64,000 bases of DNA from Polyangia bacterium. GTDB taxonomy: Bacteria; Myxococcota_A; Polyangia; Polyangiales; JAUICN01. This document shows positions 34,091 through 43,355 of the stretch, one piece after another. The notes under the pieces are model-generated. The model had not been told where the DNA came from, ran no database searches, and saw only the letters and a program-made list of their open reading frames with translations. Every line of letters starts with the position of its first letter. The stretch's first letter is position 1. The stretch is from the NCBI GenBank assembly GCA_030427835.1, contig JAUICN010000002.1, forward strand, positions 310,001-374,000. The letters run 5' to 3'. Position numbers and translations under genes: made by a program.

Positions 34091-34876
34091 ATGGGCGCCA
34101 GCGATTCGTCTGAGATTGCCCGTTTTCATCGGGAGTTGGAGGGGGCAACCGCACAGGAGGTGGTTGCGTGGGTCGCTTCCCGTTTTTGGGAGGATGCCCG
34201 CCCTGAACAGGTGGTGATGACCTCTAGTTTTGGGGCCCAATCTGCGGTGATGCTGCACCTGGTGACCCGGGTCATGGCACGTGTACCGGTGGTGCTCATC
34301 GATACGGGATACCTCTTTGCGGAAACCTACCGGTTTGTGGAGGAACTGAAGGCTCGGTTCTCCTTGGATGTGCGTGTGTTTCGTTCGGCGTGGAGTGCGG
34401 CCTACCAGGAGGCCGTTCACGGCAAGCTTTGGGAGCAGGGGGAAGAGGGGGTGCAGCACTACCTTGCGCTTAACAAGGTGGAGCCCATGGCTGAAGCGGT
34501 CCGAACGTTGCAACCCAGGGCTTGGATTTCAGGTGTGCGTGGGAGCCAAACGGATCACCGAAAGGATTTACGGTTTGTTGAGGAGGGCCATGCTCCAGAA
34601 GCGAAAGGGCAGTCTGCCCATTCCTTTTTTCGGGTGCATCCGCTGCTGCAATGGAATGACGATGACGTGCATGCCTATCTTCGGGAGCACGGCCTGCCGG
34701 TACATCCCCTGGTGGCCGACGGATATCATTCCATTGGGGATGTTCATTCCACCCTTCCCACGGTGGAGGGGCAGGACCCAAGGGAAGGCCGTATTCTGGG
34801 GAAAAAACACGAGTGCGGGATCCACACGGAGCTGTCCGCTGCGGCCAATCGAAGTTTGACCTCCAGCAAGCTGTAG
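34091..34876 (+). CDS. cysH: Phosphoadenylyl-sulfate (PAPS) reductase
   Basis: A 261-residue thioredoxin-dependent reductase giving sulfite. SSFGAQSAVMLHLV is the PP-loop, then VVLIDTGYLFAETYRF, WISGVRGSQTDHR and the C-terminal KKHECGIH with catalytic Cys242. The extra Cys-Cys and Cys-x-x-Cys pairs of APS reductases, which bind a 4Fe-4S cluster, are missing; the corresponding stretch reads HSIGDVHSTLPT. This indicates PAPS specificity. Starts 24 bp after DUF934. No sulfate adenylyltransferase gene is in the window. Confidence 0.92.
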   Translation: MGASDSSEIARFHRELEGATAQEVVAWVASRFWEDARPEQVVMTSSFGAQSAVMLHLVTRVMARVPVVLIDTGYLFAETYRFVEELKARFSLDVRVFRSAWSAAYQEAVHGKLWEQGEEGVQHYLALNKVEPMAEAVRTLQPRAWISGVRGSQTDHRKDLRFVEEGHAPEAKGQSAHSFFRVHPLLQWNDDDVHAYLREHGLPVHPLVADGYHSIGDVHSTLPTVEGQDPREGRILGKKHECGIHTELSAAANRSLTSSKL

Positions 34877-34929
34877 TCGTGGGAGGGTCCCCGTGATTCG
34901 ACCTTTTGATTCGTTGGGCCAGGTGTGCC

Positions 34930-35763
34930 ATGGATGGTGCCATGGGTTCATTTGAAGGTAAGACAGTTTTTATTACGGGTTCGAGTCGTGGTTTGGGCAA
35001 GGCCATCGGCCTTCGCTTTGCGGCGGAGGGTGCCAACGTTGTGGTGGTTGCTAAAACCGTGGAACCCCACCCTCGACTTCCTGGCACGATCTATACCGCT
35101 GCGGAAGAAATGAACGCTGCAGGTGGCAAAGGCTTGGCTATTCAGACGGACCTGCGATCTGAGGAGCAAATCAATGCTGCAGTGGACAAGGCGGTGGAGA
35201 CCTTTGGTGGCATCGACATTTTGGTCAACAACGCCAGTGCCCTGCATTTGATCAACACCTTGGGTACCACAGCCAAGCGTTACGACCTGATGACACAGGT
35301 GAACGTTCGTGGAACTTTCTTTGCGGGCAAGGCCTGTATTCCCCATCTTGCGAAGGCTGAGAACCCCCACATTCTGAATATTTCCCCACCGTTGAATTTG
35401 GATCCCCGTTGGTTTGCGCAGTCGTTGGCCTACACCATTACCAAGTATGGAATGAGCATGTGCGTGTTGGGTTGGGCTGAGGAACTCAAGGACCAGGGCA
35501 TTGCGGCCAACTGCCTGTGGCCCAAGACCCTGATCGACACCTCGGCGGTGCAAAACCTGTTGGGTGGTCCAGATATGGCCAAGCGCGGGCGCACGACGGA
35601 CATCGTGGGTGATGCGGCCCATGCGATTTGCAGTCGGCCCAGCCGAGAATGTACGGGCAACTTTTTTATCGACGAAGACATCCTTCGTGAGACGGGTGTG
35701 GAAGATTTTGATAAATACGCCATTGATCCCAGTCAGGAACTGGTGCCTGATTTCTTCCTTTAG
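34930..35763 (+). CDS. Short-chain dehydrogenase (HSDL2-like)
   Basis: A 277-residue NAD(P)-dependent oxidoreductase. The cofactor motif is TGSSRGLGKAIG, followed by ILVNNASALHL, and the catalytic Tyr and Lys in YTITKYGMS. The usual catalytic Ser region reads LNISPPLNL, which is typical of the hydroxysteroid-dehydrogenase-like 2 subgroup. LWPKTLIDTSAV and ECTGNFFIDEDILRETGVEDFDKYA also fit that subgroup. Substrate unknown; the group is linked to lipid metabolism. The ATG at 34942 is an alternative start. It is 24 bp upstream of the squalene-synthase-like gene. Confidence 0.88.
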   Translation: MDGAMGSFEGKTVFITGSSRGLGKAIGLRFAAEGANVVVVAKTVEPHPRLPGTIYTAAEEMNAAGGKGLAIQTDLRSEEQINAAVDKAVETFGGIDILVNNASALHLINTLGTTAKRYDLMTQVNVRGTFFAGKACIPHLAKAENPHILNISPPLNLDPRWFAQSLAYTITKYGMSMCVLGWAEELKDQGIAANCLWPKTLIDTSAVQNLLGGPDMAKRGRTTDIVGDAAHAICSRPSRECTGNFFIDEDILRETGVEDFDKYAIDPSQELVPDFFL

Positions 35764-35787
35764 GGGTATCGCTCCAGGGGGTATCTA

Positions 35788-36867
35788 TTGAGTGTACTGG
35801 GATCATCTTCTGGCGAGTTTCGTTCTGTCCTTGAGGCGCCCCTCGAGTCCGTTGGAAACGAATCGGACTGGGAGTTTTGTGTCCGTTCCTTGGAGGAGGT
35901 TTCCCGTACCTTTGCGCTCCCCATTGCGTTGCTGCGGTCCGAGCTGAAGGAACTGGTGACCTGTGGCTATTTGCTTTGCCGCGTGGCGGACACGGTGGAG
36001 GATCATCCGTCGCTTCCCCTTGAGGTTCGTGATGACCTGTTTCGCGATCTGCTGCTAGCGGTGGAGCAGGGAGCAGGTGAATCGGTATTTGTGCAACGTT
36101 TTCGTCCATGGGCGACGCCTGGGGATCCCTGTCACGGGCTGTGCCTAGAGTTGGGTCGGGTGCTTGGCGTATTTCGCTCCTTGCCGGTGGAACTCACAGA
36201 TCGATGTACACCCTGGATTGGAGAGTTGGCCCGTGGAATGGGTGTCTACGCTCATCGACCGTTAGGCGACCAGGGAGTTGTGACGCTCCACTCCATGGGA
36301 GATCTGGAGCGGTACTGCTATTTTGTGGCCGGCACTGTCGGGCACCTTTTGACAGAGGCGTTTGTCCATGTGTTGGCCTGGGAGGGATCGAGCCACGCGG
36401 CGGCTCTGCGTTCTGGTGCTGAGGAGTTTGGGCTTGCCCTGCAGTTGACGAATATCTTGAAGGACGTGGCCGAAGATGGCGCCCGTGGAGTGTGTTTTGT
36501 GCCCCGGTCCATGTTGGAGCTGGAAGGCTTGGACGGGGAGTCGCTTTTTCAACCTGGGCTTGAGGCCGCCGCCCATCGGTGCCTTGCTCCGATCTTTGAG
36601 CGCGCCTGGACCGCGTTGGACCATGGGTTCGAATATGTGTCGGTGCTTCCCGTGGAAGAACGGGATTTGCGCTTGTTTTGTTTGTTGCCTTTGTGGATGG
36701 CCGCCAAAACCCTATCGTTGATTCAACACGACGATCGGGTACTGAATCCGCAACACCCTGTGAAGATGAGTCGGCGGGATGTCATGTCCCTGATTCAGGA
36801 CTGCGAAAGTCGTTGTGACGATCGCGCGTTGCTCGCATCGGGCTGGGCGCAACTCCGACACTTGTAG
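35788..36867 (+). CDS. Squalene/phytoene synthase family protein, probably squalene synthase
   Basis: A 359-residue trans-isoprenyl diphosphate synthase. The first Asp-rich motif is CRVADTVEDHPSLP and the second is LTNILKDVAEDGARGVCFVPRSM; both acidic clusters are intact. The spacing and the RGVCFVP sequence after the second motif resemble farnesyl-diphosphate farnesyltransferases more than bacterial CrtB. It could feed hopanoid or sterol synthesis, but no cyclase gene is in this window. The start is TTG 35788. The neighbouring SDR, possibly a lipid enzyme, may be functionally linked. Confidence 0.85.
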   Translation: MSVLGSSSGEFRSVLEAPLESVGNESDWEFCVRSLEEVSRTFALPIALLRSELKELVTCGYLLCRVADTVEDHPSLPLEVRDDLFRDLLLAVEQGAGESVFVQRFRPWATPGDPCHGLCLELGRVLGVFRSLPVELTDRCTPWIGELARGMGVYAHRPLGDQGVVTLHSMGDLERYCYFVAGTVGHLLTEAFVHVLAWEGSSHAAALRSGAEEFGLALQLTNILKDVAEDGARGVCFVPRSMLELEGLDGESLFQPGLEAAAHRCLAPIFERAWTALDHGFEYVSVLPVEERDLRLFCLLPLWMAAKTLSLIQHDDRVLNPQHPVKMSRRDVMSLIQDCESRCDDRALLASGWAQLRHL

Positions 36868-36984
36868 AACTCCGAGTGTAGGCGACTGGGCCTGTCACTG
36901 TTTGGGGGTACTCATATGGGCTTGTTCAGCCGCTGATCCTCTGGGAGGTGCATGGATCACCTGCAGCTACGCGTGAAATCTCTT

Positions 36985-37021
36985 TTGAAAATGCAGTATT
37001 TTGGTAATATTGCGTTAACGC
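36985..37021 (+). promoter_or_regulatory. Candidate promoter with palindromic operator
   Basis: A -10-like TAATAT (37005-37010) lies in an AT-rich patch with TTTTGA-type -35 candidates upstream. It is followed at once by the perfect 10-bp palindrome GCGTTAACGC (37012-37021), which could be an operator at the transcription start of the c-di-GMP gene. Hexamers are weak and spacing is not ideal. Confidence 0.3.
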
Positions 37022-37054
37022 GGAGGCCTGACGATTGGGGCGGATGCTGAAGTA

Positions 37055-38938
37055 TTGGATATGGGATCATCGAGCAGCGCCGAAGCGAAGATAATGGCCC
37101 GGTCCACACGGCCGCCGGCCCGGTCTTCCATACCTATCGCCTCCGGCCGGTCTACCACCGGGGTTGAGGAAGCGCTGATCAACAGCCTTGCGGATTTGGA
37201 GCAACTGTCCAGTTCGCCCCATGTACGTGCAGGGATTCATGCGGGTGCCGCCGAGGCCTTTCGGGTGCTTCTGGTGGAGGACAATCCAGCCGATGCGTTT
37301 CTTGTGAAGCGCCACCTGGAAAGATCGTCCTTGCACAATGCTGACGTGGTGGTGGAGACCCGTGTGGAGGACGCCATTGCTCAGGTTAGGGGAGGCACGT
37401 TTTCTGTGGTGCTTCTCGATCTCACTCTCCCGGATGCCCATGGCCTGGAGGGTATCTCCATGTTGCGGCATGTGTTGGGCTGCCCACCGATTGTGATTCT
37501 CACTGGAATGGATGATGAGCAGATGGCGCTGAATGCCTTGAAGCATGGCGCTCAGGACTACTTGGTGAAGGGTGAGTTTGAACAACCCCTGCTGTGTCGT
37601 GTGGTGCAATATGCGGTGCACCGCAACCGCATCGAGTCACGGCTTTCCTACCTTGCCCGGCATGATCTATTGACGGGTCTCTCCAATCGGGTGGCGTTCC
37701 AAGAGCGGCTGGAGGCGGTGCTTTCACGCAACCGTAGGCAGGGGACCCAGTTTGCTTTGTTCTTTTTGGATCTGGATAACTTTAAGGTGGTGAACGATAC
37801 GTTTGGCCACGACGCTGGAGACGATCTTTTGCGTAAGGTGGGCGTAGCTTTGCGAAATGCAGTTCGTGATTACGAGACCGTGGCGCGCCTGGGTGGCGAC
37901 GAGTTCGGTGTGATCGTGGAACACGTGGATGGTGTGGAGGACGCCGCCACCATTGCTCACCGTATTGAGGATGGTGTCCTGAAGGTGACGGAATCTTGGA
38001 ATGATATGCTCCGTGTGGGAATCAGTGTGGGCATTGTCATGTACCCGGAAAATGGTCTCGATGGGGAGGAACTTCTTAAGTGTGCGGACAGCGCGATGTA
38101 TCTGGCGAAAGAAAACGGCGGCGGTTGCCAGTTTTTTAGCCAGGAAATGCACAGCCGGGAACAACGTCTGGTGCTGTTGGAGCAAAAGCTCCGGGAGGCC
38201 CTGCGCGACGGTAAGTTCTACATGCACTACCAGCCCCAGGTGGATGCCCGGAGCGGAGAACTTTTGGGTGCCGAGGCGTTGTTGCGTGTGCATTGGGATG
38301 GCCCCGACAAGCCGGGTCCTGCGGAGTTCATTCCGGTGCTGGAGCGCGCTCGCCTCATTGATGATGTGGGCCTTTGGGTGCTGCGTGATGTGTGTGGGCA
38401 GGTGGCGCGATGGAAGGATCGTCTTCCGGAGCGATTTCGAGTTGCCGTGAATCTTTCTGCTCGGCAGTTTCGGCACCCCATGCTGACCACGTGGATCTCA
38501 AGTACATTGGCGCAGACCGGTTTGGACCCTTCCTACCTGGAGTTGGAGCTCACCGAGAGCATGCTTGTGGAAGATACCAAGGCGACCGAGGCCACCTTGC
38601 GTGAATTGAAGGATAGGCTCGGTGTACGTCTGGCCATCGATGACTTCGGTACGGGGTATTCTTCGCTTGCCTACTTGATGCATTTTCCATTTGATGTGCT
38701 GAAGGTGGACCGGTTGTTTGTGAAGGATCTTGGCCCCTCCAACGACAATCTGATCACCTCCGGTATTGTGACCCTGGGCCACAGCTTGGGCTTGAGCGTG
38801 GTGGCGGAAGGGGTGGAAACGGACTGCCAGGAAGACATCCTAAGGGACTACGGGTGTGATGTGCTCCAGGGCTATCACTGTGGAAGGCCCATGTCTGCGG
38901 AAGCGTTTGAGGAGCGCTTTGTTCGGACCGAGAAGTAG
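37055..38938 (+). CDS. Receiver-GGDEF-EAL protein (c-di-GMP turnover)
   Basis: A 627-residue bifunctional c-di-GMP protein. The receiver (70-190) starts VLLVEDNPAD with phosphoacceptor Asp122. The GGDEF domain keeps the active motif RLGGDEF at 278-284, but the upstream inhibitory site is RDYE, not RxxD, so product inhibition is probably absent. The EAL domain keeps AEALLRV, ELTESML, IDDFGTGYSSL, KVDRLFV and VVAEGVET, so phosphodiesterase activity is plausible. An unstructured N-terminal tail of about 65 residues has no membrane segment. TTG 37055 or ATG 37061 may start it. It stands alone. Confidence 0.93.
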   Translation: MDMGSSSSAEAKIMARSTRPPARSSIPIASGRSTTGVEEALINSLADLEQLSSSPHVRAGIHAGAAEAFRVLLVEDNPADAFLVKRHLERSSLHNADVVVETRVEDAIAQVRGGTFSVVLLDLTLPDAHGLEGISMLRHVLGCPPIVILTGMDDEQMALNALKHGAQDYLVKGEFEQPLLCRVVQYAVHRNRIESRLSYLARHDLLTGLSNRVAFQERLEAVLSRNRRQGTQFALFFLDLDNFKVVNDTFGHDAGDDLLRKVGVALRNAVRDYETVARLGGDEFGVIVEHVDGVEDAATIAHRIEDGVLKVTESWNDMLRVGISVGIVMYPENGLDGEELLKCADSAMYLAKENGGGCQFFSQEMHSREQRLVLLEQKLREALRDGKFYMHYQPQVDARSGELLGAEALLRVHWDGPDKPGPAEFIPVLERARLIDDVGLWVLRDVCGQVARWKDRLPERFRVAVNLSARQFRHPMLTTWISSTLAQTGLDPSYLELELTESMLVEDTKATEATLRELKDRLGVRLAIDDFGTGYSSLAYLMHFPFDVLKVDRLFVKDLGPSNDNLITSGIVTLGHSLGLSVVAEGVETDCQEDILRDYGCDVLQGYHCGRPMSAEAFEERFVRTEK

Positions 38939-39007
38939 TTTTCGGGGGTAGGGCGCGTTTCGCACAAGTCGGGCATTTCTGGGGGGCAGCATGTTACCGT
39001 TTCACCC

Positions 39008-40738
39008 ATGGGTGCAACGCATCGGTGGTCGAACATTGCGGTAGTGCTGGCATACTTAGGGTTGGCGTTTACCGGATTGCTGTGTGGTGGATGTGGTGGT
39101 CGCCCCGTTTTGGCGCCGGTGGTGGAGCCCATTGACCCGAGTATTCGCCCGCCGATATCTGCGGCAGATGTTTACCACACCGAGGCCCAGGCGAATCCCG
39201 TGGTCGCTCGCGCAGGGGCGGAGGGATACGTCGATGAAGTGCAGCGCCGGGTGGGTGAGGTGGCGCAGGTGCTGGAGATCCCACTTGTGGGCGACGGACG
39301 GTTGGCCCAACTGGCAGATTGGTTGGTGGACCCACAGGTCATGGGCGTTCACGGAGATGCCTCCGTGGAAAGGCTTGTGCCCCGGCGTGAGACAATACGG
39401 TTCTTTTGCCAACACCTGGGTTTGGTGGAGCGTATGGTTGACGTGGTGACGGTGGTGCAAACGGAGCCCCGCAATAGGGGTGCCAAGGGTGTTGGCTCGG
39501 TACCCGCTGGCGTGGCGGATGCGGTGGCCGAACGCTTGTCGCGGCAGGTGTTTACCCATTTCGGGGTTGCGATGGTGAAGCGGGGGGGCCTTGTGGTCAC
39601 GGTGGTGGCGCTTTCCCAGCGCTGGGTTCGGCTTGAACCTGTAAAACGGGTGCTGGAAATGGGAGGCGTGCTTGTGCTGCGTGGTGATGTACACGATTCG
39701 CGGGAGCTTGTGGCGGTCACGGTTACTGCACCGGATGGATCTGCCCATCGTATTACGGAGATGGAGGAACTTGGGTTTGATCTTCAGGTTCAGCTCCAGC
39801 TCGAAGGCATGTACCAGGTGGAGATGACGGCGCTCGGGTTGGATGGTATTGCGGTCGTGGCGGAGTTTCCGGTGTATGTGGGTACTTCCGCACCACAGGC
39901 CCTATTGTTAGAGCCCACGACTTCCGGTGGATCACGATCGACCGAACAGGTGGATGCGGCACTGCGCCAGAGGCTGGTTGAGGCACGCGGCAACCTGGGC
40001 ATGACCCTGTTGATCCGGGATAGGGGTCTGGATTCGGTTGCCTTGTCCCATAGCCGGGAGATGGCAACCGGTGGGAAGGTGGCCCACGAAGCTGAGGGTG
40101 GCCTGGGCCCGGCGGCCCGTGTTTCCCAGGCTGGGTACGGTAGCGGCATGGTGCTTGAGAACGTGGGAGTCGGCGCGGACGCGGGCGAGGTGCACCGTGG
40201 TTGGATGTCCCGACCTTCCGATCGGGCGAACCTGGCCAATCCAGATGTGACTCACTACGGTTTGGGTGTGGTGGAAGCGCCTGGGCCCGGGTCCGTGCCT
40301 GGATCCGGTGAGCCACGCTATTGGGCCACGGAGTTGTTTGTGCGCATGGTGCGGCCCATCGATGTGGAGGGCGCTCCAGCACGGTTGCTCGGTATGTTGA
40401 ACAACATGCGCGAGGCCCGTGGTGCGGATTGGCTGGAGGCGGACGAGCATTTGGCCGGAGTGGCCCGGGTGTCGGTGGCCCGGTTCTTTGGGGATCCTGA
40501 AATGACCCAACAGGATGTGGTGGATGATGCCAACCGTGAGCTGAAGAAGTTTGCGGTGGCCTACGCCCGGGTATCTGCCTTGATGGTGCTGGTGTCCTCG
40601 CTGGACGAGGCGGTCCGGCTGGAACCCGCGTTGGACCCCACCGCCAAGTTTGTGGGGGTTGGGGTCATGCAGGGCAGCCGGCCGGATACGGACTCCAACG
40701 TCATCGGCGTGGTCTGGGTGCTCGGCTGGGATAGGTAG
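39008..40738 (+). CDS. Exported CAP/SCP-domain protein, probable lipoprotein
   Basis: A 576-residue protein. The N terminus has a signal peptide (VVLAYLGLAFTGLLCGGC) with Cys29 the likely lipidated residue, although the lipobox is unusual. Residues 60-300 form an unrecognised beta-rich region. A CAP domain follows (about 310-440: RLVEARGNLGMTLLIRDRGLDSVALSHSREM, VLENVGVG, THYGLGVV). A second, degenerate copy (MLNNMREARGADWLEADEHLAGVA...FVGVGVMQGS) covers the C terminus. CAP domains bind lipids or act in surface interactions; function here is unknown. Stands alone. Confidence 0.82.
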   Translation: MGATHRWSNIAVVLAYLGLAFTGLLCGGCGGRPVLAPVVEPIDPSIRPPISAADVYHTEAQANPVVARAGAEGYVDEVQRRVGEVAQVLEIPLVGDGRLAQLADWLVDPQVMGVHGDASVERLVPRRETIRFFCQHLGLVERMVDVVTVVQTEPRNRGAKGVGSVPAGVADAVAERLSRQVFTHFGVAMVKRGGLVVTVVALSQRWVRLEPVKRVLEMGGVLVLRGDVHDSRELVAVTVTAPDGSAHRITEMEELGFDLQVQLQLEGMYQVEMTALGLDGIAVVAEFPVYVGTSAPQALLLEPTTSGGSRSTEQVDAALRQRLVEARGNLGMTLLIRDRGLDSVALSHSREMATGGKVAHEAEGGLGPAARVSQAGYGSGMVLENVGVGADAGEVHRGWMSRPSDRANLANPDVTHYGLGVVEAPGPGSVPGSGEPRYWATELFVRMVRPIDVEGAPARLLGMLNNMREARGADWLEADEHLAGVARVSVARFFGDPEMTQQDVVDDANRELKKFAVAYARVSALMVLVSSLDEAVRLEPALDPTAKFVGVGVMQGSRPDTDSNVIGVVWVLGWDR

Positions 40739-40860
40739 CGCTGGGGTTGGGCGTTCCCACTGGGACGAAAAAAACACACTGTCCGGTTGGTTTTTTGTTG
40801 GCGTAGGGCAAAATTTAGGCCAGATCGCTGATGGCACAAATTCTGCTTTAGCGATTCACT

Positions 40861-42222
40861 ATGTTGTTCCCCCCCCGACTTATTTCATGGTTGAACGTCC
40901 TGTTTTCACTCGTTTTTCTTTCAGTGGGAGCCCTGGGCTGTTCGGCTACGCCGTTTGATTCCACTGAGATTGATTCCACTGCGAAGGACTCTGTTGAAGG
41001 GGACTCCGCTACGTCGATTCTGCGTGAGGATGGGTCGACTTGGGTGAGCAGCGTGCCTGTTGGGTACAGGGACTGCGTTCCCAACTATGCGTTGGTTGGT
41101 CAACTCCCGTTTGATCTTCCCAACGACGCGTGGGTGTGTACCCCGTTTGCACTGAAACCGGTCACGATTGGTAGCTACACCCTGTTAGAGGGAGAGATCC
41201 TTCCCCCGCCCTACGATCGGGTGACGGTGGCAGAGGGGCACAGGTTTGCGGCCATTGCGCACGAGATTGATAGCTTGCCTTTTGACCTTGAGAACAGTCG
41301 CGACTTTTTGGACAAACTATTTGGCTGGAACAACGACTCGTTTCCTGGGGTGTTGAAGTTTGGTCGTCCGACGCCAAACGTGGTGCGACTCATGAATCGA
41401 TCGGATGTGGATGTGTTGCGCGCCGCAGGAATGAAGATTCCTGAGCCAGGGCATGCAGGTTCACTGATCATGTTGACAGGCGAACTCAACCCCGGCTCGA
41501 GCAAGGCGCTTATCGCGGCAAATGGTCAGCCGGACGTGTTGGTGGAGGGCACCATGTGGGTGAGCCCAGATGCACTACGGATGGGATCGTTGCCCAAGCT
41601 CAAGGTGTACAAGGGGATTGCCGTTGACAAGGGCTATTTCGTCGAGCCGGATCAGGTGAACGCCGGGGCGATTGTTGTGGGAGGTGTGCGGTACCTTGGC
41701 ACCGCGGTGCTTAGCCAGCTGGTGTCGTTCGGTGATTCCGTTGTGGCACCTGGTTATGTTGTCGGCCTGAACAACGCGGTCTCCTACAACGGTCGCGTGG
41801 CCACGTACGTGGGTACTTTGGATCCGCTGGTGTTGAATGTCGGAGCGGAGGCTGATGCTGAAGGTATCTTCATAGCCGATCGGCGGTACGCGGACGTACA
41901 AAGTGTTCACGACGACGCGTTGCTGGAAGCTCCCCACTGTGTTTCAGGGGGCAAGGTGATGTTCGAGTCGTGTCGGAGGATGAACGACGTGCAGGGAACA
42001 ATCGTAGCATGCGCCGCGGGAGAGTTAGCCTTTCTTGTTGGATGTTTGGGCGCGAAGATCGCAACACAGAGCAGCCCCTATCAGGAAGGAATACACTGCC
42101 GTGCCGGGGAGAGCAGTTGCGACCTTTACTTTTCCTCATTTTCCAAGGCACCAGAGTTTATTCCCAGTTGTGTGGTGGGTCGACAGGCTTGTTTCGAGGC
42201 GGCGCTCCGCAATATTAGATAG
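40861..42222 (+). CDS. Lipoprotein of unknown function
   Basis: A 453-residue protein with a signal peptide ending in SVGALGC, the likely lipidation site. A short Asp/Ser/Thr repeat linker (DSTEIDSTAKDSVEGDS) follows. The body has beta-type segments (GSYTLLEGEILPPPYDRV, VLVEGTMWVSPDALRMG) and many Val-Gly turns. The C-terminal 100 residues hold nine or so Cys (CVSGGKVMFESCRRM, CAAGELAFLVGCLG, HCRAGESSCDLYF, CVVGRQACF), suggesting disulfides. I recognise no family. Codon use is slightly more AT-rich than neighbours near the 5' end. The ATG at 40861 is the only sensible start. Confidence 0.78.
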   Translation: MLFPPRLISWLNVLFSLVFLSVGALGCSATPFDSTEIDSTAKDSVEGDSATSILREDGSTWVSSVPVGYRDCVPNYALVGQLPFDLPNDAWVCTPFALKPVTIGSYTLLEGEILPPPYDRVTVAEGHRFAAIAHEIDSLPFDLENSRDFLDKLFGWNNDSFPGVLKFGRPTPNVVRLMNRSDVDVLRAAGMKIPEPGHAGSLIMLTGELNPGSSKALIAANGQPDVLVEGTMWVSPDALRMGSLPKLKVYKGIAVDKGYFVEPDQVNAGAIVVGGVRYLGTAVLSQLVSFGDSVVAPGYVVGLNNAVSYNGRVATYVGTLDPLVLNVGAEADAEGIFIADRRYADVQSVHDDALLEAPHCVSGGKVMFESCRRMNDVQGTIVACAAGELAFLVGCLGAKIATQSSPYQEGIHCRAGESSCDLYFSSFSKAPEFIPSCVVGRQACFEAALRNIR

Positions 42223-42238
42223 CCCTTGGGTTATCGTT

Positions 42239-43273
42239 TCAGGGTTGCCACTTCACGGCGACTTTGCCGATGGATTGTCGGTGGGTGAGGTGGTTGTGGG
42301 CTTCTGTTAGTTCTTCGGCGGGGAAGGTTTTGCCGGCGACTGGGTTTAGCTTTCCGTCCTTGTAGAGGCTCATGACTCCGTGGATGCAGCGTTCGAGTAC
42401 GTGGGGTTGGTGATCGGCCACGCGTAGCATGTTCACGGTGGCTAGGGTTTGGGATTGCATCATGAAGCGAATGGGGTTGTAGAATCCGAACCCTGCGGCC
42501 GTGTTGATCTGGCGCATGAGGCTTTTGCCCTTGCCCTTACCCGCGATGGTGGAGGCTCCGTACAGAACGGCCCGTCCTCCGGGGGCCAATAGGTTAAGTG
42601 TCTTTTTAACGGACTTGCCGCCCACGGCATCGAAGGCCACGTCGATACCCGCGTCGCTTCTTTGTTCCCGGATGTACTGTGCGAAGTCCTGTTCGGCGTA
42701 GTTGATGGGGTGGTGCACTCCCTGTGACCTGAGGTACTCCAGTTTATCTTCGGCGCTTGCGGTGCCGTAAAGAGTGCAGCCCCGGGGCTTCAGCAGTTGA
42801 ATGAGGGCGGTGCCCACGCCGCCTGCCGCTGCTTGAATGAGCACGTGATCTTCAGGGTGCACGGTGGTGCAGATTTCAGCAGCGTAGTAGGCGGTGCAGT
42901 ATTGGGTGGCTAGCGCAGTTGCGGCGCAGGCGTCCAGGTCTTCGGGTACTTCGGCCACGGCCCGGGCATTTGCGGTGACTTGGGAGGCGTAGCCGCCAAA
43001 GCGGGTCATGGTGACCACACGGGTACCAACGGCGGGTGAGTTCACGCCCTCGCCGTGGCCTGTGACCCGGCCGACCACGTCGTAGCCAATGATGGTGGGC
43101 AGTGGTGGGCAATCCTGGTAGTAGCCCAGGCGTGCCATCACGTCGGCAAAGTTAAGGCCAAAGGCTTCCACCTCGATCCGCACTTCGCCCTCACTGGGTG
43201 TGGGATCAGGGGCTTCTATGAGCTCAAATGCCTTTTCGGGCGTGCCGTGACGGGTAAGTTGAAATGCTTTCAT
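42239..43273 (-). CDS. Medium-chain dehydrogenase, quinone-oxidoreductase type
   Basis: A 344-residue NADPH-dependent enzyme resembling VAT-1/quinone oxidoreductases. The GroES-like N domain has FGLNFADVMARLGYYQDCPPLPTIIGYDVVG, and the Rossmann motif is VLIQAAAGGVGTALIQLLKP, followed by YGTASAEDKLEYLRSQGVHHPINYAEQDF. The Cys/His zinc ligands of alcohol dehydrogenases are absent, which fits the zinc-free group. ATG 43273 gives the usual MKAFQLTRHG start; upstream residues are non-coding in character. The TIG lipoprotein gene lies upstream on the same strand with an 82-bp gap. Confidence 0.92.
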   Translation of the reverse strand: MKAFQLTRHGTPEKAFELIEAPDPTPSEGEVRIEVEAFGLNFADVMARLGYYQDCPPLPTIIGYDVVGRVTGHGEGVNSPAVGTRVVTMTRFGGYASQVTANARAVAEVPEDLDACAATALATQYCTAYYAAEICTTVHPEDHVLIQAAAGGVGTALIQLLKPRGCTLYGTASAEDKLEYLRSQGVHHPINYAEQDFAQYIREQRSDAGIDVAFDAVGGKSVKKTLNLLAPGGRAVLYGASTIAGKGKGKSLMRQINTAAGFGFYNPIRFMMQSQTLATVNMLRVADHQPHVLERCIHGVMSLYKDGKLNPVAGKTFPAEELTEAHNHLTHRQSIGKVAVKWQP

Positions 43274-43355
43274 GGTCCGCTGGACCATACAGCTGGGGAA
43301 ATCGGTGACAAGCAGCTGGGCCAATTGTGGTGCTGGGTCTATTGTGGTGCTGGGC

